Source: Hyphomicrobium sp. | GTDB taxonomy: Bacteria > Pseudomonadota > Alphaproteobacteria > Rhizobiales > Hyphomicrobiaceae | DNA length: 8,669 nt | Direction: 5' to 3' | Assembly: GCA_030598645.1 (NCBI GenBank) | Contig: JAUVPN010000099.1 | Span: 1 to 8,669, forward strand | Shown here: piece by piece, positions 6,281 through 8,669 of the stretch | Layout: every line of letters starts with the position of its first letter | Position numbering within the stretch: position 1 is the stretch's first letter | Notes under the pieces: model-generated | Database searches by the model: none | Seen by the model: only the letters and a program-made list of their open reading frames with translations | What the model was told of the DNA's origin: nothing | Made by a program: the position numbers and the translations under genes

Positions 6281-7021
6281 TCAGGGCGTGCCAAAAGGCT
6301 TGCCGAGAGCTCTTATCCTAAACAAATCACGATGCAGCTTAACGCTTGTCACCAAGTCTGAAACCTGGACGCGCGTATCAAGGCCCTGTGCGTCTTTTGT
6401 GACCCACTCCTTGAGTTCCAGCTGTGGCTTTCTGGTCAGATAAAGTCTGATCTGGCCAGGCGCATTAGGATCTTTATCCTGCAACGCGACCACAATCATG
6501 TCTTCAGATTCCTGCACCTCAATGATGCGGGCATCACGGATCAGGTCTACATCACTTCGGAGCACCAATCTGAACGGCGTTTGGTTCAGGGCGACACGGT
6601 CCTCGTTGTTGAGGTCCAGGTCCTGGATGGCAAGGTAACGACCATCGGAAATGACGATCTGGCGTGACGGCCGCGCATAATCAAAGCGAAAACGGCCGGG
6701 CCGCTTCACATAGAACTTGCCCCTCATCCGCTTGTTGTCAGCACTTGTCTGAACAAATCTACCTTTAAGCGTCTTGAGTTCGCGGAAGTAGCCGCTGACC
6801 TGACGGACTAGATCCAGCTGTCGATCGTTGAGGTCGATACCCACGTGGCCTCTTGTTGGGGCCACCTCAGCGTTCCAGGCTGAGCCCGCGCTCGAGTTCT
6901 GTGGCGGCGGAGGCTGCGCCGGAATGGGGGCTGGAACGACCAAATCGTCGCTTATTGCGCCCGCGGGAGTCAGAAATAGGCCCACGCAAGCGATCACCCC
7001 CATACGTTTCAGTTTATGCAT
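6281..7021 (-). CDS. lolA: Outer-membrane lipoprotein carrier LolA
   Basis: Periplasmic chaperone that takes lipoproteins from the LolCDE exporter at the inner membrane to the outer membrane. The 246-residue product starts with a signal peptide (basic HKLKR, hydrophobic 8-18, likely cleavage after PAGA at 19-22), then a Pro-rich spacer (about 30-40). The LolA domain runs from about 66 to 240. Family marks are LKTLKGRFVQTSADNKRMRG (82-101), KRPGRFRFDY (106-115), the SDGRYLAIQDLDLN stretch (125-138) and LNQTPFRLVL (145-154). ATG 7021 places the signal peptide at the N-terminus; an in-frame upstream start at 7072 would add 17 residues, and ATG 7003 is another possibility. It lies downstream of ftsK on the same strand with a 166-base gap, an order recalled from other alphaproteobacteria. 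Confidence 0.88.
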   Translation of the reverse strand: MHKLKRMGVIACVGLFLTPAGAISDDLVVPAPIPAQPPPPQNSSAGSAWNAEVAPTRGHVGIDLNDRQLDLVRQVSGYFRELKTLKGRFVQTSADNKRMRGKFYVKRPGRFRFDYARPSRQIVISDGRYLAIQDLDLNNEDRVALNQTPFRLVLRSDVDLIRDARIIEVQESEDMIVVALQDKDPNAPGQIRLYLTRKPQLELKEWVTKDAQGLDTRVQVSDLVTSVKLHRDLFRIRALGKPFGTP

Positions 7022-7165
7022 TGGGCCCCCAGACCTTTTGAATCCTGTTCGTGACGATAACCCCTGTGACAAACGGGTAGCTCCCAGCAGCTCCGTAATT
7101 CCCGAACATTAAGTCCAGATGTAGGCGGTTTTTGGCTGCGCCGACGTTGTCGAGACAAGTTCACG

Positions 7166-7184
7166 GGCCGGCGCGCAGCCGGCC
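7166..7184 (-). terminator. Hairpin just after ftsK (terminator-like)
   Basis: GGCCGGC (7166-7172) pairs perfectly with GCCGGCC (7178-7184) around a five-base loop, three bases past the ftsK stop on the minus strand. There is no T-run after it, so it is more likely a pause, a message-end stabiliser or a partial terminator between ftsK and lolA. Confidence 0.35.
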
Positions 7185-7187
7185 TAC

Positions 7188-8669
7188 CTACGGGTCACTG
7201 CGTCGACTACCACCGTCACGGCCTGTGATCAGTATCTCGCGCTTGCCGACATTATTTGCCGGACCAATCAAGCCCTCACGCTCCATGCGCTCAATCACAT
7301 CCGCTGCCCGATTGTAGCCGATCGATAGGCGGCGCTGCAGGTAGCTCGTCGAAACCTTGCGGTCACGCAGCACAATAGCGACGGCTTTGTCGTAAAGGTC
7401 GTCCTGGCGCGATTCCCGGTCTTGCGAGCTAGCTGCATCTGACGGTGGCGCCGCATCGGTGACGCCGTCAATGTAGCGTGGCGGACCCTGCCGGCGCAGT
7501 GCCTCGGCAATGCTTTCAACTTCCTCGTCGGTGACGAAAGGGCCATGTGCGCGCATCGTCTGCCCCGATCCCGTCGAATAAAGCATGTCACCTTGGCCCA
7601 AGAGTTGCTCGGCCCCTTGCTCATTCAGGATGGTACGGCTGTCAATCTTGGAGGCGACTTTGAACCCGATACGCGTGGGAAAGTTCGCTTTGATCGTGCC
7701 CGTCACAATGTCAACTGAAGGGCGCTGCGTTGCCATGATAAGGTGAATGCCAGCCGCGCGCGCCATCTGTGCGAGCCGCTGCACGGCCGCTTCGATCTCC
7801 TTGCCTGCAACGATCATGAGGTCGGCGAATTCATCGACCACCACAACCATGTAGGGCATTTTGTCAGCCTGCATTTCCTGCTTTTGGTAGATGGCTTGGC
7901 CGGTCTCGTTGTCGAATCCCGTTTGCACCGTGCGCGTGATCATCTCACCACGGCTCTGTGCTTTGCGTACGCGCGAATTGAAAGCCTCAATGTTGCGAAC
8001 TGAGAGGCTGGCCATGCGCTTGTAGCGTTCTTCCATTTCGCCAACGACCCAGTTGAGAGCTGCCACCGCCTTTTGCGGATCGGTTACCACCGGTGTCAAC
8101 AGATGCGGGATGCCGTTGTAAACTGAAAGCTCCAACATCTTCGGATCGATCATCAACAGCCGGCAATCCTCGGGTGAGCAGCGATACAGCAGCGAGAGCA
8201 CCATAGAATTAATGCCTACAGACTTGCCCGAGCCCGTCGTGCCAGCTACCAACAAATGCGGCATACGCGCGAGGTCCGCGACGACGGGATCACCGCCTAT
8301 GGATTTGCCCAGAGCAAGGGGAAGCGCGGCCTCTGCGGCGCGGAATGCGTCTGACTCAAAAATTTCCCGCGGGTAGACAGTTTCGCGGCGTACGTTTGGC
8401 AGCTCAATGCCGATAACATTGCGTCCCGGCACGACCGCAGCACGCGCAGAGATCATGCTCATGGAGCGAGCGATATCATCTGCGAGCCCTACAACGCGCG
8501 ATGACTTTGTCCCACGAGCGGGCTCGACCTCAAAAAGCGTGACAACGGGACCCGGCTTGATGTCGCGCACTTCGCCTTTGATGCTGAAATCGGCAAGAAC
8601 CTCTTCGAGCAAGCGGGCAGTCCCACGTAGGACGTTTTGCTTGACGCCCGGCCGAGATTGCGATGCTTG
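7188..8669 (-). CDS. ftsK: DNA translocase FtsK (C-terminal part; N-terminus beyond the window)
   Basis: Septum-located hexameric motor that pumps chromosome ends apart and activates XerCD recombination at dif. The window holds the last 493 residues of a protein usually about 800-900 long; the membrane-anchor N-terminus lies past the right edge, and the frame is open to it. Counting from the edge: the alpha domain begins with NVLRGTARLLEEVLADFSIK, Walker A GTTGSGKS is at 143-150, Walker B VVVVDEFADLM at 275-285, and ATQRPSVDIVTGTIKANFPT at 313-332. A short Ser/Asp/Arg linker (about 405-425) precedes the gamma winged helix (about 426-480, DKAVAIVLRDRKVSTSYLQRR and ADVIERMEREGLIG), which reads KOPS sequences. 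An apparent start near 8612 is internal to the gene. No defects seen. Confidence 0.96.
   Translation of the reverse strand, partial: QASQSRPGVKQNVLRGTARLLEEVLADFSIKGEVRDIKPGPVVTLFEVEPARGTKSSRVVGLADDIARSMSMISARAAVVPGRNVIGIELPNVRRETVYPREIFESDAFRAAEAALPLALGKSIGGDPVVADLARMPHLLVAGTTGSGKSVGINSMVLSLLYRCSPEDCRLLMIDPKMLELSVYNGIPHLLTPVVTDPQKAVAALNWVVGEMEERYKRMASLSVRNIEAFNSRVRKAQSRGEMITRTVQTGFDNETGQAIYQKQEMQADKMPYMVVVVDEFADLMIVAGKEIEAAVQRLAQMARAAGIHLIMATQRPSVDIVTGTIKANFPTRIGFKVASKIDSRTILNEQGAEQLLGQGDMLYSTGSGQTMRAHGPFVTDEEVESIAEALRRQGPPRYIDGVTDAAPPSDAASSQDRESRQDDLYDKAVAIVLRDRKVSTSYLQRRLSIGYNRAADVIERMEREGLIGPANNVGKREILITGRDGGSRRSDP

Noticed and set aside
7147..7158. Short palindrome TTGTC-GA-GACAA between ftsK and lolA
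   Set aside because: Twelve bases with no second copy or known operator match; could be chance.

Overview
The window looks like chromosomal DNA from an alphaproteobacterium, most likely of the order Hyphomicrobiales (Rhizobiales). This rests on the gene set (ubiH-like, tesB, glnK, amtB, a CenR-like regulator, lolA, ftsK), on protein sequences that read as this lineage, and on a neighbourhood I recall from rhizobia and relatives. No genus can be assigned. Nothing points to a phage, plasmid, insertion sequence or CRISPR array; this is housekeeping and nitrogen-control DNA.

Left arm (1-1528): a ubiH-type FAD monooxygenase runs leftwards off the window edge from a GTG start at 506. It diverges from tesB (acyl-CoA thioesterase II, 629-1528). 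Nitrogen module (1529-3962): a 584-base gap, protein-free as far as I can see, carries what looks like an NtrC site, an IHF site and a sigma-54 promoter. These lead into glnK (PII protein) and amtB (ammonium channel), followed by a strong intrinsic terminator.

Envelope module (4010-5985): an L,D-transpeptidase on the minus strand diverges from an OmpR-type response regulator closely resembling CenR, the cell-envelope regulator. A small cyclic-nucleotide-binding-fold protein follows the regulator. Right arm (5986-8669): a 295-base gap with a strong hairpin, then lolA (periplasmic lipoprotein carrier) and the C-terminal two thirds of ftsK (DNA translocase) on the minus strand, with ftsK cut by the window end.

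GlnK and AmtB act together in ammonium sensing and uptake. The L,D-transpeptidase, CenR-like regulator and LolA all concern the envelope, and FtsK concerns division. No previously undescribed system is evident. The best second looks are the nitrogen-control architecture before glnK, the cyclic-nucleotide-fold protein lacking its phosphate-binding arginine, the shared regulatory gap between the transpeptidase and cenR, and the unexplained gap at 5986-6280.
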